Shown here in pieces: positions 43,553-52,470 of a stretch of 64,000 nt of DNA. This DNA is from JBAWWY01 sp037144355. GTDB lineage: Bacteria; Bacillota; Clostridia; Peptostreptococcales; Anaerovoracaceae. Within the stretch, counting starts at the first letter, position 1. Every line of letters begins with the position of its first letter. A program made the position numbers and the translations under genes. The stretch covers positions 62,001 through 126,000 of the forward strand of contig JBAWWY010000001.1 in assembly GCA_037144355.1 (NCBI GenBank), in the 5' to 3' direction. The notes below the pieces were generated by a model. The model worked only from the letters and a program-made list of their open reading frames with translations. It did no database searches and had not been told where the DNA came from.

Positions 43553-44911
43553 ATGGTTCATAAATTTAAATTTAAAGACAACCATATTTTAGTAGATGTT
43601 AATAGCGGTTCGATTCATATCGTAGATAAAATAGTATATGATATTATTGAAAATATTTTAGAAAAGAGCATCGATGAAATAGTTTCAATATATTCGGCTA
43701 ACTATTCCGAAGTTGATTTGCTTGAAGCAATCGAAGAAATAAAAGGTCTGCAAAATCAGAAAATGTTATTTACTGAAAATCCTGATTTTAGAATGGAAGA
43801 AATAGAAAATAGAAAAGCTGTTATTAAAGCCATATGTCTACATATTGCCCATGACTGCAACATGAGATGTCAATACTGTTTTGCGGATCAGGGCGCTTTT
43901 TACGGGAAGCCTTCTTTAATGTCTGAAGACACCGGGAAAAAAGCTATTGACTTTCTATTAAACAATTCTGGAAACAGAAAAAACCTAGAAGTTGACTTCT
44001 TCGGCGGAGAGCCGTTGATGAATTTTGAAGTTGTTAAAAAACTTGTCGCTTATGGAAAAGAAAAGGAGAAAATCCTTGAAAAAAATATTAGATTTACAAT
44101 AACAACCAATGGATTGTTGTTGGATGACGAGAAGGGGGATTTTATAAATAAGGAAATGGACAATGTTATCCTAAGTATTGATGGAAGGCCCTCTATCAAT
44201 GACAAAATGAGAAAAACCGTGAACGGAAAAGGCACATATGATTTGATCAAAGAAAACTATTTGAAATTTATTGGAAAAAGAGAAGGTCTTTACTATGTTA
44301 GAGGTACATTTACAAGGGAAAATCTAGACTTTGCTTCAGATGTCGCCCACTTAATCAATGAGGGGTTCAACAACATATCAATAGAACCTGTGGTACTTCT
44401 TGAAAATCATCCGGTTTCGTTGAGGAACTCTGATATTGAAGCCATCAAGCTTGAATACGAAAAACTGGCCGATTATTACCTGGAAGCCGTCAAAGCCAAC
44501 CGGGAATTTGAATTTTTTCATTTCAACATAGATTTTGACCAGGGACCTTGTATGATAAAGAGGCTTTCAGGTTGTGGAGCTGGCACTGAATATGTTGCCA
44601 TTTCACCTGATGGAGAAATTTATCCCTGCCACCAATTTGTCGGGAAGACTGAGTATTTAATGGGCAATGTCTATGATGAAAAATTTACAAATAAATATTA
44701 TGATCAATTCAATTCAGCCCATATTTTAAATAAACCTGAATGTTGGAACTGCTGGGCAAAATTCTACTGTAGTGGAGGATGCCATGCAAATGCATTGAAC
44801 TTTAACGGAGACATTAAAAAACCTTATCTTTTAGGTTGTGAAATGGAGAAGAAAAGAGTAGAATGTGCTATAGGAATCAAAGCAGAACTAATAAATACAA
44901 CTAACAATTAA
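43553..44911 (+). CDS. scfB: SCIFF maturase, radical-SAM/SPASM enzyme ScfB
   Basis: 452 residues. N-terminal peptide-recognition region (about 1-90), the radical-SAM cluster C102-x3-C106-x2-C109 (DCNMRCQYCF), DFFGGEPLMNF, then a SPASM domain with CGAGTEYVAISPDGEIYPC and CWNCWAKFYCSGGC for two auxiliary clusters. It makes thioether bridges in ScfA. ATG 43553 follows AGGAGA; TTG 43532 is less likely. Continues to secD after 14 bases, so it may be co-transcribed with secDF. Confidence 0.95.
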   Translation: MVHKFKFKDNHILVDVNSGSIHIVDKIVYDIIENILEKSIDEIVSIYSANYSEVDLLEAIEEIKGLQNQKMLFTENPDFRMEEIENRKAVIKAICLHIAHDCNMRCQYCFADQGAFYGKPSLMSEDTGKKAIDFLLNNSGNRKNLEVDFFGGEPLMNFEVVKKLVAYGKEKEKILEKNIRFTITTNGLLLDDEKGDFINKEMDNVILSIDGRPSINDKMRKTVNGKGTYDLIKENYLKFIGKREGLYYVRGTFTRENLDFASDVAHLINEGFNNISIEPVVLLENHPVSLRNSDIEAIKLEYEKLADYYLEAVKANREFEFFHFNIDFDQGPCMIKRLSGCGAGTEYVAISPDGEIYPCHQFVGKTEYLMGNVYDEKFTNKYYDQFNSAHILNKPECWNCWAKFYCSGGCHANALNFNGDIKKPYLLGCEMEKKRVECAIGIKAELINTTNN

Positions 44912-44925
44912 GGAGAGACAAGATA

Positions 44926-46224
44926 ATGAAGAAAGCAATATCGATAGTACTTATTCTTATTCTTATTATTGGCTGGTATGCGAGCCTCTTCGGATTGGGT
45001 GGCATTAAACCCATGAAGGACAATTTAAAACTTGGACTTGATTTAAAAGGTGGAGTTTATGTTGTCATGCAAGCAGTTACCGACGCCAAGGGCGCGGAAC
45101 TTAAGAAACTAATGCAACAGACTCAACAGGTAATTGAACGTAGGGTAAATGCAATGGGCTTGTCAGAGCCAGTTGTAACGATTGAAGGTGAAAACCGGAT
45201 ACGTGTGGAACTACCTGGAGCTCAAAACTCTGAAGAAGCCATTGCAGCAATTGGCAGAACAGCTCAACTTGAATTTGTCCTTGCAGACGGAACCGTAGTT
45301 CTTGATGGAAGCAAAATATCAGATGCAGGTGTTCAAGCCGACTCGCAAAATGGAGGATTTGCTGTTTCACTAAAATTTAATAGTGAAGGATCAAAAGCTT
45401 TCAAAGCGGCAACGGAAAAAATCGTTGCTGGTGCAATACCGACTACAACAACTAAGAAATATGGAACTGTAAAAGGAAATGTAATAATGATAATCCTTGA
45501 TGGCGAAATAATATCAGCGCCGGGAGTATCTGAAGTTATTCCAAACGGTCAAGCAATTATAACTTCCGGAGCAGGAGGATTTCCTCAAGCGGAAGCTACA
45601 ACATTGAGCGTTCTCATTAGAGGCGGTGCACTGCCAGTAGGCTTGGAAGAAGTTCAAACATCCATAGTAGGACCTACAATAGGTCTCAACGCTTTTAATA
45701 ACAGCGTTGTTGCCGGAGGTATCGGAGTATTCTTAATATTGCTATTTATGGCCTTTATGTATAGGATTATGGGGTTTGCAGCAAATTTAGCCCTAATGCT
45801 CTATATCCTAATTGTTGTATGGACAATCATTTCACTGGGAGCAGTCTTAACACTGCCCGGAATAGCTGGTATCATACTCTCCATAGGTATGGCTGTCGAT
45901 GCAAACGTAATTATATTTGCAAGAATTCAAGAAGAAGTTTTGAACGGTAAATCAATTCGTGTAGCCATAGATCAAGGTTTTCATAGAGCAATGTCAACAA
46001 TTATTGACTCGCATGCGACAACAATAATCGCTGCATTGGTTCTTTATCAATTTGGTTCAGGACCAGTCAGAGGATTTGCTGCAACGCTTATGATAGGTAT
46101 AATTGCAAGTCTTATAACTGCCTTGTTTGTTACACATACCTTCTTGGGACCAATATCCGAATCCAAGAAATTTTCATCGAATAAATGGTTTGCTATCAAG
46201 GAGGCTAAAAATGTTGAAATTTAA
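44926..46224 (+). CDS. secD: protein translocase subunit SecD
   Basis: 432 residues. N-terminal helix, a short periplasmic-type P1 region (GLDLKGGVYVVMQA, VIERRVNAMGLSEPVV, IRVELPGA), and a C-terminal five-helix RND-type membrane domain (SIGMAVDANVIIFARIQEE). SecD with SecF uses the proton or sodium gradient to pull proteins out of SecYEG. TTAAGGAGAGA precedes ATG. The last 14 bases overlap secF. It is shorter than proteobacterial SecD, as usual in Clostridia. Confidence 0.96.
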   Translation: MKKAISIVLILILIIGWYASLFGLGGIKPMKDNLKLGLDLKGGVYVVMQAVTDAKGAELKKLMQQTQQVIERRVNAMGLSEPVVTIEGENRIRVELPGAQNSEEAIAAIGRTAQLEFVLADGTVVLDGSKISDAGVQADSQNGGFAVSLKFNSEGSKAFKAATEKIVAGAIPTTTTKKYGTVKGNVIMIILDGEIISAPGVSEVIPNGQAIITSGAGGFPQAEATTLSVLIRGGALPVGLEEVQTSIVGPTIGLNAFNNSVVAGGIGVFLILLFMAFMYRIMGFAANLALMLYILIVVWTIISLGAVLTLPGIAGIILSIGMAVDANVIIFARIQEEVLNGKSIRVAIDQGFHRAMSTIIDSHATTIIAALVLYQFGSGPVRGFAATLMIGIIASLITALFVTHTFLGPISESKKFSSNKWFAIKEAKNVEI

Positions 46225-47152
46225 AAGGGAATTCAAATTCATCAAATACAGGAAAATATGTTATCTCGTTTCAATACTAATAATAGTAATAACCATCGGT
46301 GGAGGATTAATCCAAGGGTTTAATTTCGGTATTGACTTTACTGGTGGTACCATGATACAAATCGACATGAAAAAGCAGGTTTCAACAGAAAATGTTCAAA
46401 CTATTGCCAAAAGTGTTGGGATTACCGGGGATATAGTATACGCCGGAGAGGGTAATAGGGAAATTATTTTAAGAACGACCCAGTCTCTTACCAGTGCGGA
46501 CAGAATTAAATTTATTTCAGCACTAGGAAAGGAATATGGAACAACTAATGCCGATGTACAGGCAGCCGAACAATTTGGACCATCGGTTGGATCCATGCTT
46601 GAGCAAAATGCAATCAAAGCTGTAATAATCGCAACAATTTGTATGTTGATATATATTGCCATTAGGTTTGAATGGAAATTTGGCCTTGCAGCAGTTGCGG
46701 CTCTGGCACATGATATTTTAATTGTTGTGGGATTTTATGGATTGTTTCAAATCCCAATCAATGCTCCATTCATAGCATCCATATTGGTAATTCTAGGTTA
46801 TTCAATGAATGATACAATAGTAATATTTGACAGAATAAGAGAGAACTTGAAAATCATGAAACGAACGAAACTTGATGAGCTGATTGACAGAAGTATTAAT
46901 CAAAGTCTGGCAAGATCAATTGCAACTTCAGTTGCAACATTATTATCAATAATAGTATTGTATTTTATGGGTTCGGAAACAATAAAGCAATTCACATTGC
47001 CGCTTATTGTAGGGATTACCGTTGGAACCCTTTCTTCAATACTTGTTGCAAGTCCAATCTGGTATGAAATCAACATGGCTCTTGACAAACCAAAATACAA
47101 GTTGGACAAGCCAAAATCAAAGAACAAATATAAATCAATGCAAGCTCGTTAA
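46211..47152 (+). CDS. secF: protein translocase subunit SecF
   Basis: 313 residues. Motifs GFNFGIDFTGGTMIQID near the N-terminus and LVILGYSMNDTIVIFDRIRENL in the membrane domain are diagnostic. ATG 46211 follows AAGGAGGCTAAAA, which lies inside the secD end; longer in-frame starts within secD are not used. It completes the SecDF pair. recJ, often next in Clostridia, is absent; apt follows after 19 bases. Confidence 0.95.
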   Translation: MLKFKREFKFIKYRKICYLVSILIIVITIGGGLIQGFNFGIDFTGGTMIQIDMKKQVSTENVQTIAKSVGITGDIVYAGEGNREIILRTTQSLTSADRIKFISALGKEYGTTNADVQAAEQFGPSVGSMLEQNAIKAVIIATICMLIYIAIRFEWKFGLAAVAALAHDILIVVGFYGLFQIPINAPFIASILVILGYSMNDTIVIFDRIRENLKIMKRTKLDELIDRSINQSLARSIATSVATLLSIIVLYFMGSETIKQFTLPLIVGITVGTLSSILVASPIWYEINMALDKPKYKLDKPKSKNKYKSMQAR

Positions 47153-47171
47153 AGAAGCATGAGGAACATAT

Positions 47172-47690
47172 ATGACTTTGAAGGATAAGATAAGGGACGT
47201 ACCAAATTTTCCGGAAAACGGAATAATTTTCAGGGATATAACTACACTGCTTAAGGATGGAAATGCTTTTGCAGAAGCTGTTGATGAAATCAAGAGAAGA
47301 ATTTTAGAACAAGATTTGGATTTCGATTTGATTGTTGGACCCGAATCCAGAGGCTTCATCGTAGGAACACCTTTGGCTTACGCTTTAAAAAAAGGTTTCA
47401 TACCTTTGAGAAAACCAGGCAAATTGCCTTGCAAGACGATTAGCCATTCCTACAATTTGGAATACGGTTCTGATAGTTTGGAAATTCATGTAGATGCTAT
47501 CAAACCCAAAGAGAAAGTTATCATAGTTGATGACCTAATGGCAACCGGCGGTACATTCTTATCAGCTGTAGACTTGGTCGAAAGACTGGGAGGCGAAGTT
47601 GTGGCTATTATTGCCTTGATAGAATTGGTTGATCTGAAGGGTAGGGAAAAATTAAAAGGGTACAACATTATCACATTATTACAATATTAA
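47172..47690 (+). CDS. apt: adenine phosphoribosyltransferase
   Basis: 172 residues. NGIIFRDITTLLKDG, GPESRGFIVGTPLAY, RKPGKLPCKTISHSYNLEYG and the PRPP site VIIVDDLMATGGT are complete. Apt salvages adenine to AMP. It precedes relA, the common apt-relA order in Firmicutes. Length is normal. Confidence 0.97.
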   Translation: MTLKDKIRDVPNFPENGIIFRDITTLLKDGNAFAEAVDEIKRRILEQDLDFDLIVGPESRGFIVGTPLAYALKKGFIPLRKPGKLPCKTISHSYNLEYGSDSLEIHVDAIKPKEKVIIVDDLMATGGTFLSAVDLVERLGGEVVAIIALIELVDLKGREKLKGYNIITLLQY

Positions 47691-47732
47691 TTCTAAACAT
47701 ATATTGGTTATGTTAAAATTATATAAAAGGTT

Positions 47733-47758
47733 GCAAAAAGGGGGAAACCCCTTTTTGC
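47733..47758 (+). terminator. hairpin between apt and relA, probable terminator
   Basis: GCAAAAAGGGG-GAAA-CCCCTTTTTGC has an 11-bp stem with a GAAA tetraloop; the T run is the 3' arm. The relA start is 24 bases on, so it may act as a terminator or attenuator. Confidence 0.7.
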
Positions 47759-47781
47759 TAAAATATTAGAAGGAAATCACC

Positions 47782-49947
47782 ATGGAAGAATTTATCGAGT
47801 ATCTTAAAAAAATCAATCCGAATTTAAATTTCGCTCTTATTGAAAGGGCTTATTTAAAAGCGGAAGAAATGCATAAGGGACAATTGAGAAAGTCCGGAGA
47901 AGAATATATCATCCACCCAATCGAGGTTGCAAAAATACTGGCAAACCTTGGTATGGATGACAATACAATTATCGCTGGCTTGCTTCATGATGCAGTTGAA
48001 GATACACCATATACTTCCAAAGATATTAAAAAAGATTTCAACGAGGAGGTTGCCCTTCTCGTAGAAGGCGTTACCAAGCTGGGATCACTTGTTTATGAGA
48101 CAAAGGAAGAGAGACAAGCTGAGAATCTTAGAAAAATGTTCCTTGCAATGTCTAAGGATATTAGGGTTCTAATAATAAAACTTGCAGATAGGTTGCATAA
48201 TCTTAGAACTATAAACTATATGGATGATGATAAGATTAAAGAAAAATGTCTTGAAACTTTGGAGATTTATGCTCCATTGGCCAATAGGCTTGGGATTTTT
48301 GCTTTAAAGTTCGAGTTGGAGGACATCGCACTTAAAAAACTCGAACCGGAAGCCTATTATGATCTTGTTGCCCAAGTAAAGATTAAAAAAGAAGAACGGG
48401 AACAAAATATCAATGAAGTTATTAAAGAAATAAAAGCAAATCTTGTTGGTCTGGATATCAAATATGAGATTTCTGGAAGAACCAAGCATTTTTACAGCAT
48501 CTATAAAAAAATGAAATATCAAGGGAAATCCCTAGATGAAATTTTCGACTTGACTGCCATTAGAATACTCGTGGACTCGGTCCAGGACTGCTATGCGATT
48601 CTAGGGGTCGTGCACACTTTATGGAAACCAATTCCGGGCAGATTCAAGGATTATATAGCCATGCCTAAGCCAAATAGGTATCAATCTTTGCATACCACGG
48701 TCATCGGAAATAATGGAGAGCCATTTGAAATTCAGATTAAGACTTATGAAATGCATAAAATAGCGGAATATGGAATCGCCGCCCATTGGAAGTATAAGGA
48801 GGGAGTTTCTCTTGCAAGAGAAGAGGACAAACTTTCCTGGCTGAGGCAGACATTGGAATGGCAAAAGGACCTTAATGATCCCAAGGAATTTATTGAAACT
48901 TTGAAAGTTGATTTATTCTCAAACCAGGTTTTTGTTTTCACCCCAAAGGGAGATGTCATGGAACTTCCCGCAGGTTCAACTCCTCTTGATTTTGCTTTTA
49001 AAATACATTCAGCCATAGGGGTGAAATGTATTGGAGCAAAAGTAAACGGCAAAATGGTTCCGATCGATTATAGGCTTGAAAACGGAAATATCGTTGATAT
49101 TGTAACATCAAACAATAGTAAGGGTCCCAGTATCGACTGGCTTAAAATTGCCCAAAGCAGCAATGCCAGAAACAAGATTCGTCAATGGTTCAAGAAAGAG
49201 AATAAGACTGAAAATGTAGATAAAGGCAAGGAAATGCTGGAAAAGTATTTCAAACGAAAAGGATATGACGAGCATCAGGTTTTAAAGCCCAGCTGGTTGA
49301 ACAAGACTGCAAAAATATATAATCTTTCTTCAGCGGAAGATCTCTTTTCCTCTGTCAGCTATGGTGGCGTAAGCATTAGCAAAGTCGCCGCAACCCTGCT
49401 GGTTTTCTATCAGGAAGAAAAGAAGATAGATGCACTAAAAGAAGAGAAAATAGATAAGAATGTTGAGATTAAGAAAAAACCAAGAAAAGTCGATGCCAGC
49501 GGAGTGAAGGTTGAAGGCATTGACAATCTTTTGATTAGATTCTCCAAATGCTGCAACCCTGTACCGGGAGATGAAATAATTGGATTTATAACCAAGGGAA
49601 GAGGAATTTCAGTACATAGAAGCGACTGTACAAATATAAATACACTTCCTGCGGATGAAAGAGAAAGATTTATTAAAGTTTCATGGGACAATCAAAAGGA
49701 AAACATGTCATATGATACGGAAATAACCATTTTAGCAGAGGATAGAAAAGGCCTTTTTTCAGACATTTCAAGAGCTTGCGACGATATGGATGTTAATATT
49801 CTTGGAGTTCAAGCGAAAAGTGCAAAAGACAAATTGGTCACTATATCTTTAACTTTATCAATTACGAATACTGGGCAGATAGAGAAAGTGATACGACAGA
49901 TAAAATTGCTTTCTGGAATATCCAGTGTGTATAGATCAATCACCTAA
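47782..49947 (+). CDS. relA: bifunctional (p)ppGpp synthetase/hydrolase
   Basis: 721 residues, Rel type. The HD hydrolase domain (residues 30-180) has IIHPIEVAKIL and LLHDAVEDT, intact; the synthetase domain has GRFKDYIAMPKPNRYQSLHTTV; TGS (about 390-450) and C-terminal ACT domain (about 645-721) follow. It makes and breaks the stringent-response alarmone. Both activities look retained. AGAAGGAAATC precedes ATG. It is followed by dtd, a standard relA-dtd order. Confidence 0.97.
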   Translation: MEEFIEYLKKINPNLNFALIERAYLKAEEMHKGQLRKSGEEYIIHPIEVAKILANLGMDDNTIIAGLLHDAVEDTPYTSKDIKKDFNEEVALLVEGVTKLGSLVYETKEERQAENLRKMFLAMSKDIRVLIIKLADRLHNLRTINYMDDDKIKEKCLETLEIYAPLANRLGIFALKFELEDIALKKLEPEAYYDLVAQVKIKKEEREQNINEVIKEIKANLVGLDIKYEISGRTKHFYSIYKKMKYQGKSLDEIFDLTAIRILVDSVQDCYAILGVVHTLWKPIPGRFKDYIAMPKPNRYQSLHTTVIGNNGEPFEIQIKTYEMHKIAEYGIAAHWKYKEGVSLAREEDKLSWLRQTLEWQKDLNDPKEFIETLKVDLFSNQVFVFTPKGDVMELPAGSTPLDFAFKIHSAIGVKCIGAKVNGKMVPIDYRLENGNIVDIVTSNNSKGPSIDWLKIAQSSNARNKIRQWFKKENKTENVDKGKEMLEKYFKRKGYDEHQVLKPSWLNKTAKIYNLSSAEDLFSSVSYGGVSISKVAATLLVFYQEEKKIDALKEEKIDKNVEIKKKPRKVDASGVKVEGIDNLLIRFSKCCNPVPGDEIIGFITKGRGISVHRSDCTNINTLPADERERFIKVSWDNQKENMSYDTEITILAEDRKGLFSDISRACDDMDVNILGVQAKSAKDKLVTISLTLSITNTGQIEKVIRQIKLLSGISSVYRSIT

Positions 49948-49965
49948 TGGGAGCGTGGGTTAGTT

Positions 49966-50415
49966 ATGAGAGCTGTGGTTCAAAGAGTAATGAGTTCGAG
50001 TGTTTCAGTTGAAAATGTAACTATAGGGTCAATTGGCAAAGGTATTCTTGTATTTCTCGGAGTATCACAAGAGGATACTAAAAAGGATGCCGAATATCTG
50101 GCCGAAAAAATAGCGAATTTAAGAATATTCGAAGATATCGAAGGAAAGATGAACCTTTCCCTATTGGAGATATCAGGTGAAATGCAGGTAGTCTCACAAT
50201 TTACACTTTTCGGTGATTGCAGGAAAGGCAAGAGGCCATCTTTCATACAAGCAGCAAGACCAGAAATTGCTAAAGAACTATATGAATATTTTGTTTCATT
50301 ATGTAAAAGCAAATGCATTTTGGTTCAAGAAGGAATTTTCCAAGCAGAAATGCTTGTAACAATTAAAAATGACGGTCCAGTCACGATTATACTGGATAGT
50401 AAAAAGATATTTTAA
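49966..50415 (+). CDS. dtd: D-aminoacyl-tRNA deacylase
   Basis: 149 residues. MRAVVQRVMSSSVSVE at the start, the SQFTLFGDCRKGKRPSF block and the NDGPVTI (Gly-cis-Pro-like) motif near the C-terminus are the Dtd signature. It removes D-amino acids from tRNA. It sits 18 bases after relA and before the metallo-hydrolase gene. Confidence 0.96.
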   Translation: MRAVVQRVMSSSVSVENVTIGSIGKGILVFLGVSQEDTKKDAEYLAEKIANLRIFEDIEGKMNLSLLEISGEMQVVSQFTLFGDCRKGKRPSFIQAARPEIAKELYEYFVSLCKSKCILVQEGIFQAEMLVTIKNDGPVTIILDSKKIF

Positions 50416-50440
50416 TATTCAATTGAAGGCAGGTTTACAT

Positions 50441-51058
50441 ATGTTAATTAAAAAATATCCAAGCGGTCCTTTGGAAGTTAATTCCTACCTTGTTTTGGAC
50501 GAGAAGAATAAAAGTGGAGTTATAATAGATCCGGGCGGTGTAAGTAATGACTTATTGTCTTTTGTAAAAGAAAACTCATATACAATCAAGTTTATTTTCC
50601 TAACTCACGGGCATGGTGACCATATTGGAGGAGTTGGGGCATATATATCCCAATTTGGCTGTAAGGTTCTGGCATACATAGATGAACGTGAAATGCTCAA
50701 GGATTCATCAGTAAATTATTCCAGAGAAGTACTTGGGACTAAAGTTTCGTTCGAAGCAGATGTTTATGTAAATGACAATGACGAATTAAGTGTGGACGAT
50801 TTAAACTTCAAATTTATTCATACCCCCGGACACACAAAAGGTGGAATGTGTATTTTGATTGAAGATGTACTTTTCAGTGGTGACACTTTGTTTCAACAAT
50901 CAATAGGACGCACGGACTTTCCTGGATCGTCTTATAATGATTTAATGTGGTCAATTCGGGAAAAACTCTTCAAACTCAGCGATGATACAAAAGTTTTTCC
51001 TGGGCATATGTCTGAAACCACCATCGGTTTTGAAAAAATGAACAATCCTTTTTTATAA
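50441..51058 (+). CDS. metallo-beta-lactamase fold hydrolase, glyoxalase II-like
   Basis: 205 residues. LTHGHGDHIGG is the metal-binding HxHxDH motif, with HTPGHTKGG, SGDTLF and PGHM(S) for the other ligands. Related proteins next to dtd and relA in Firmicutes are annotated as hydroxyacylglutathione hydrolase-like, but the substrate is not established. ATG 50441 is the start; an upstream in-frame ATG overlaps dtd. hemZ follows after 21 bases. Confidence 0.85.
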   Translation: MLIKKYPSGPLEVNSYLVLDEKNKSGVIIDPGGVSNDLLSFVKENSYTIKFIFLTHGHGDHIGGVGAYISQFGCKVLAYIDEREMLKDSSVNYSREVLGTKVSFEADVYVNDNDELSVDDLNFKFIHTPGHTKGGMCILIEDVLFSGDTLFQQSIGRTDFPGSSYNDLMWSIREKLFKLSDDTKVFPGHMSETTIGFEKMNNPFL

Positions 51059-51079
51059 TACAACTCAAGTTGGTGTGGA

Positions 51080-52453
51080 ATGTACAGTATAGTAATTAAA
51101 AATAAAAAATTCCACCATGATGTGGAAGAGTTGATAAAACTTTTTATGGATAAAAATAGTTTTAGAATTATTGAAAACACGGATGATACTAATGATATGA
51201 GTTTGAAAGGCTTTGTGATTCCAGATCATTTGACTGGAAAACAAGAAATTAAACGATTCTTATACAATTATTTCAGCGAAAATTTGAAATATTATCCACC
51301 TTGGGGAACATTGACCGGTATTCGTCCGACTAAAATCGTCAATGAACTTTTCAATAATGAGAAATCCGAAGATGAAGTGAGAAGGGTCCTTTCAGAAGAA
51401 TATCTTCTACATATGAATAAAATAGACCTCTTAATTGCCACTACCATGAATCAAAGCAATATAAACAAAAGCCTCCAGAAAAATTCCATAAGCATCTATA
51501 TAGGGATACCATTTTGCCCTTCTAGATGCAGCTATTGCTCATTCACTTCATATGAAATCAATGAAGACAGGTCGAGTAGGTATTTGCAGGCGCTATTTAA
51601 AGAAATTTCCCATGTTTCAAAAGCTATTGTTAGGAAAGACATTATCGTAGAGAATATCTATATAGGCGGAGGAACCCCCACATCTTTATCTAACCGGCAA
51701 TTTCAGGAACTCTTGCAATACATTGATTCGAGTTTTGACTTGAAAAAATTAAAAGAGTTCACAGTGGAAGCGGGAAGACCGGATACGATCAATCAAATTA
51801 AATTGGATAGCTTGGTTATGAAGCATTGCAATAGAATAAGCATAAATCCACAAAGCATGAATGAAAAGACATTAATTGAGATTGGAAGAAAACATACTGT
51901 TGAAGAATTTACTAAAGCTTATGCGTTGATAAAGGAGACTGGCATAAAAGCAGTCAATATGGATTTAATAGCAGGGCTTCCAAATGAGAATATTGATGAT
52001 TTCAAATATACAGTTGAAAAAGTAGCAGAACTTTGCCCAGAGAATATAACAATTCATAATCTGGCAATTAAAAGAGCTGCCCGTCTCAAAGATAATATAT
52101 GCAAAGATGAAAGCAAATTGATAAAACCAATTGAATTGGTTGAAATGATTGAATCTTCATATTCGATAATGTTAAAAAATTCATACTTGCCGTATTATTT
52201 ATATAGGCAAAAAGATATGTTAGGCAATCTAGAAAATATTGGGTATTCAAAAAAAGGGTATGAGAGTATATACAATGTAAGAATTATGGAAGAAAACCAA
52301 ACAATAATAGCTCTTGGCGCGGGTGGTGTAAGCAAAATCTACTATCCTGAAGAAAACAGGCTGGAAAGAATTCCAAACGTTTCCAATTTTCAAATTTACA
52401 TCGACCGTATAGATGAAATGATAAAAAGAAAAAATATAGATATATTTGAATAA
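51080..52453 (+). CDS. hemZ: coproporphyrinogen dehydrogenase-like radical-SAM protein HemZ
   Basis: 457 residues. A 150-residue N-terminal region precedes the radical-SAM motif PFCPSRCSYCSF, GGGTPTSL, and the HemN-type block MDLIAGLPNE. HemZ is a HemN-like family first named in Bacillus; its true reaction is not firmly known, and many anaerobes without full heme synthesis have it. The relA-dtd-MBL-hemZ-hisS-aspS order is conserved in Clostridia. No other heme genes are near. Confidence 0.88.
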   Translation: MYSIVIKNKKFHHDVEELIKLFMDKNSFRIIENTDDTNDMSLKGFVIPDHLTGKQEIKRFLYNYFSENLKYYPPWGTLTGIRPTKIVNELFNNEKSEDEVRRVLSEEYLLHMNKIDLLIATTMNQSNINKSLQKNSISIYIGIPFCPSRCSYCSFTSYEINEDRSSRYLQALFKEISHVSKAIVRKDIIVENIYIGGGTPTSLSNRQFQELLQYIDSSFDLKKLKEFTVEAGRPDTINQIKLDSLVMKHCNRISINPQSMNEKTLIEIGRKHTVEEFTKAYALIKETGIKAVNMDLIAGLPNENIDDFKYTVEKVAELCPENITIHNLAIKRAARLKDNICKDESKLIKPIELVEMIESSYSIMLKNSYLPYYLYRQKDMLGNLENIGYSKKGYESIYNVRIMEENQTIIALGAGGVSKIYYPEENRLERIPNVSNFQIYIDRIDEMIKRKNIDIFE

Positions 52454-52470
52454 TTCGCAGGAGGTACGTC

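Noticed and set aside
52454..52470. T-box leader for hisS-aspS
   Set aside because: Only 17 bases separate hemZ and hisS and there is no AGGGTGG-type T-box core.
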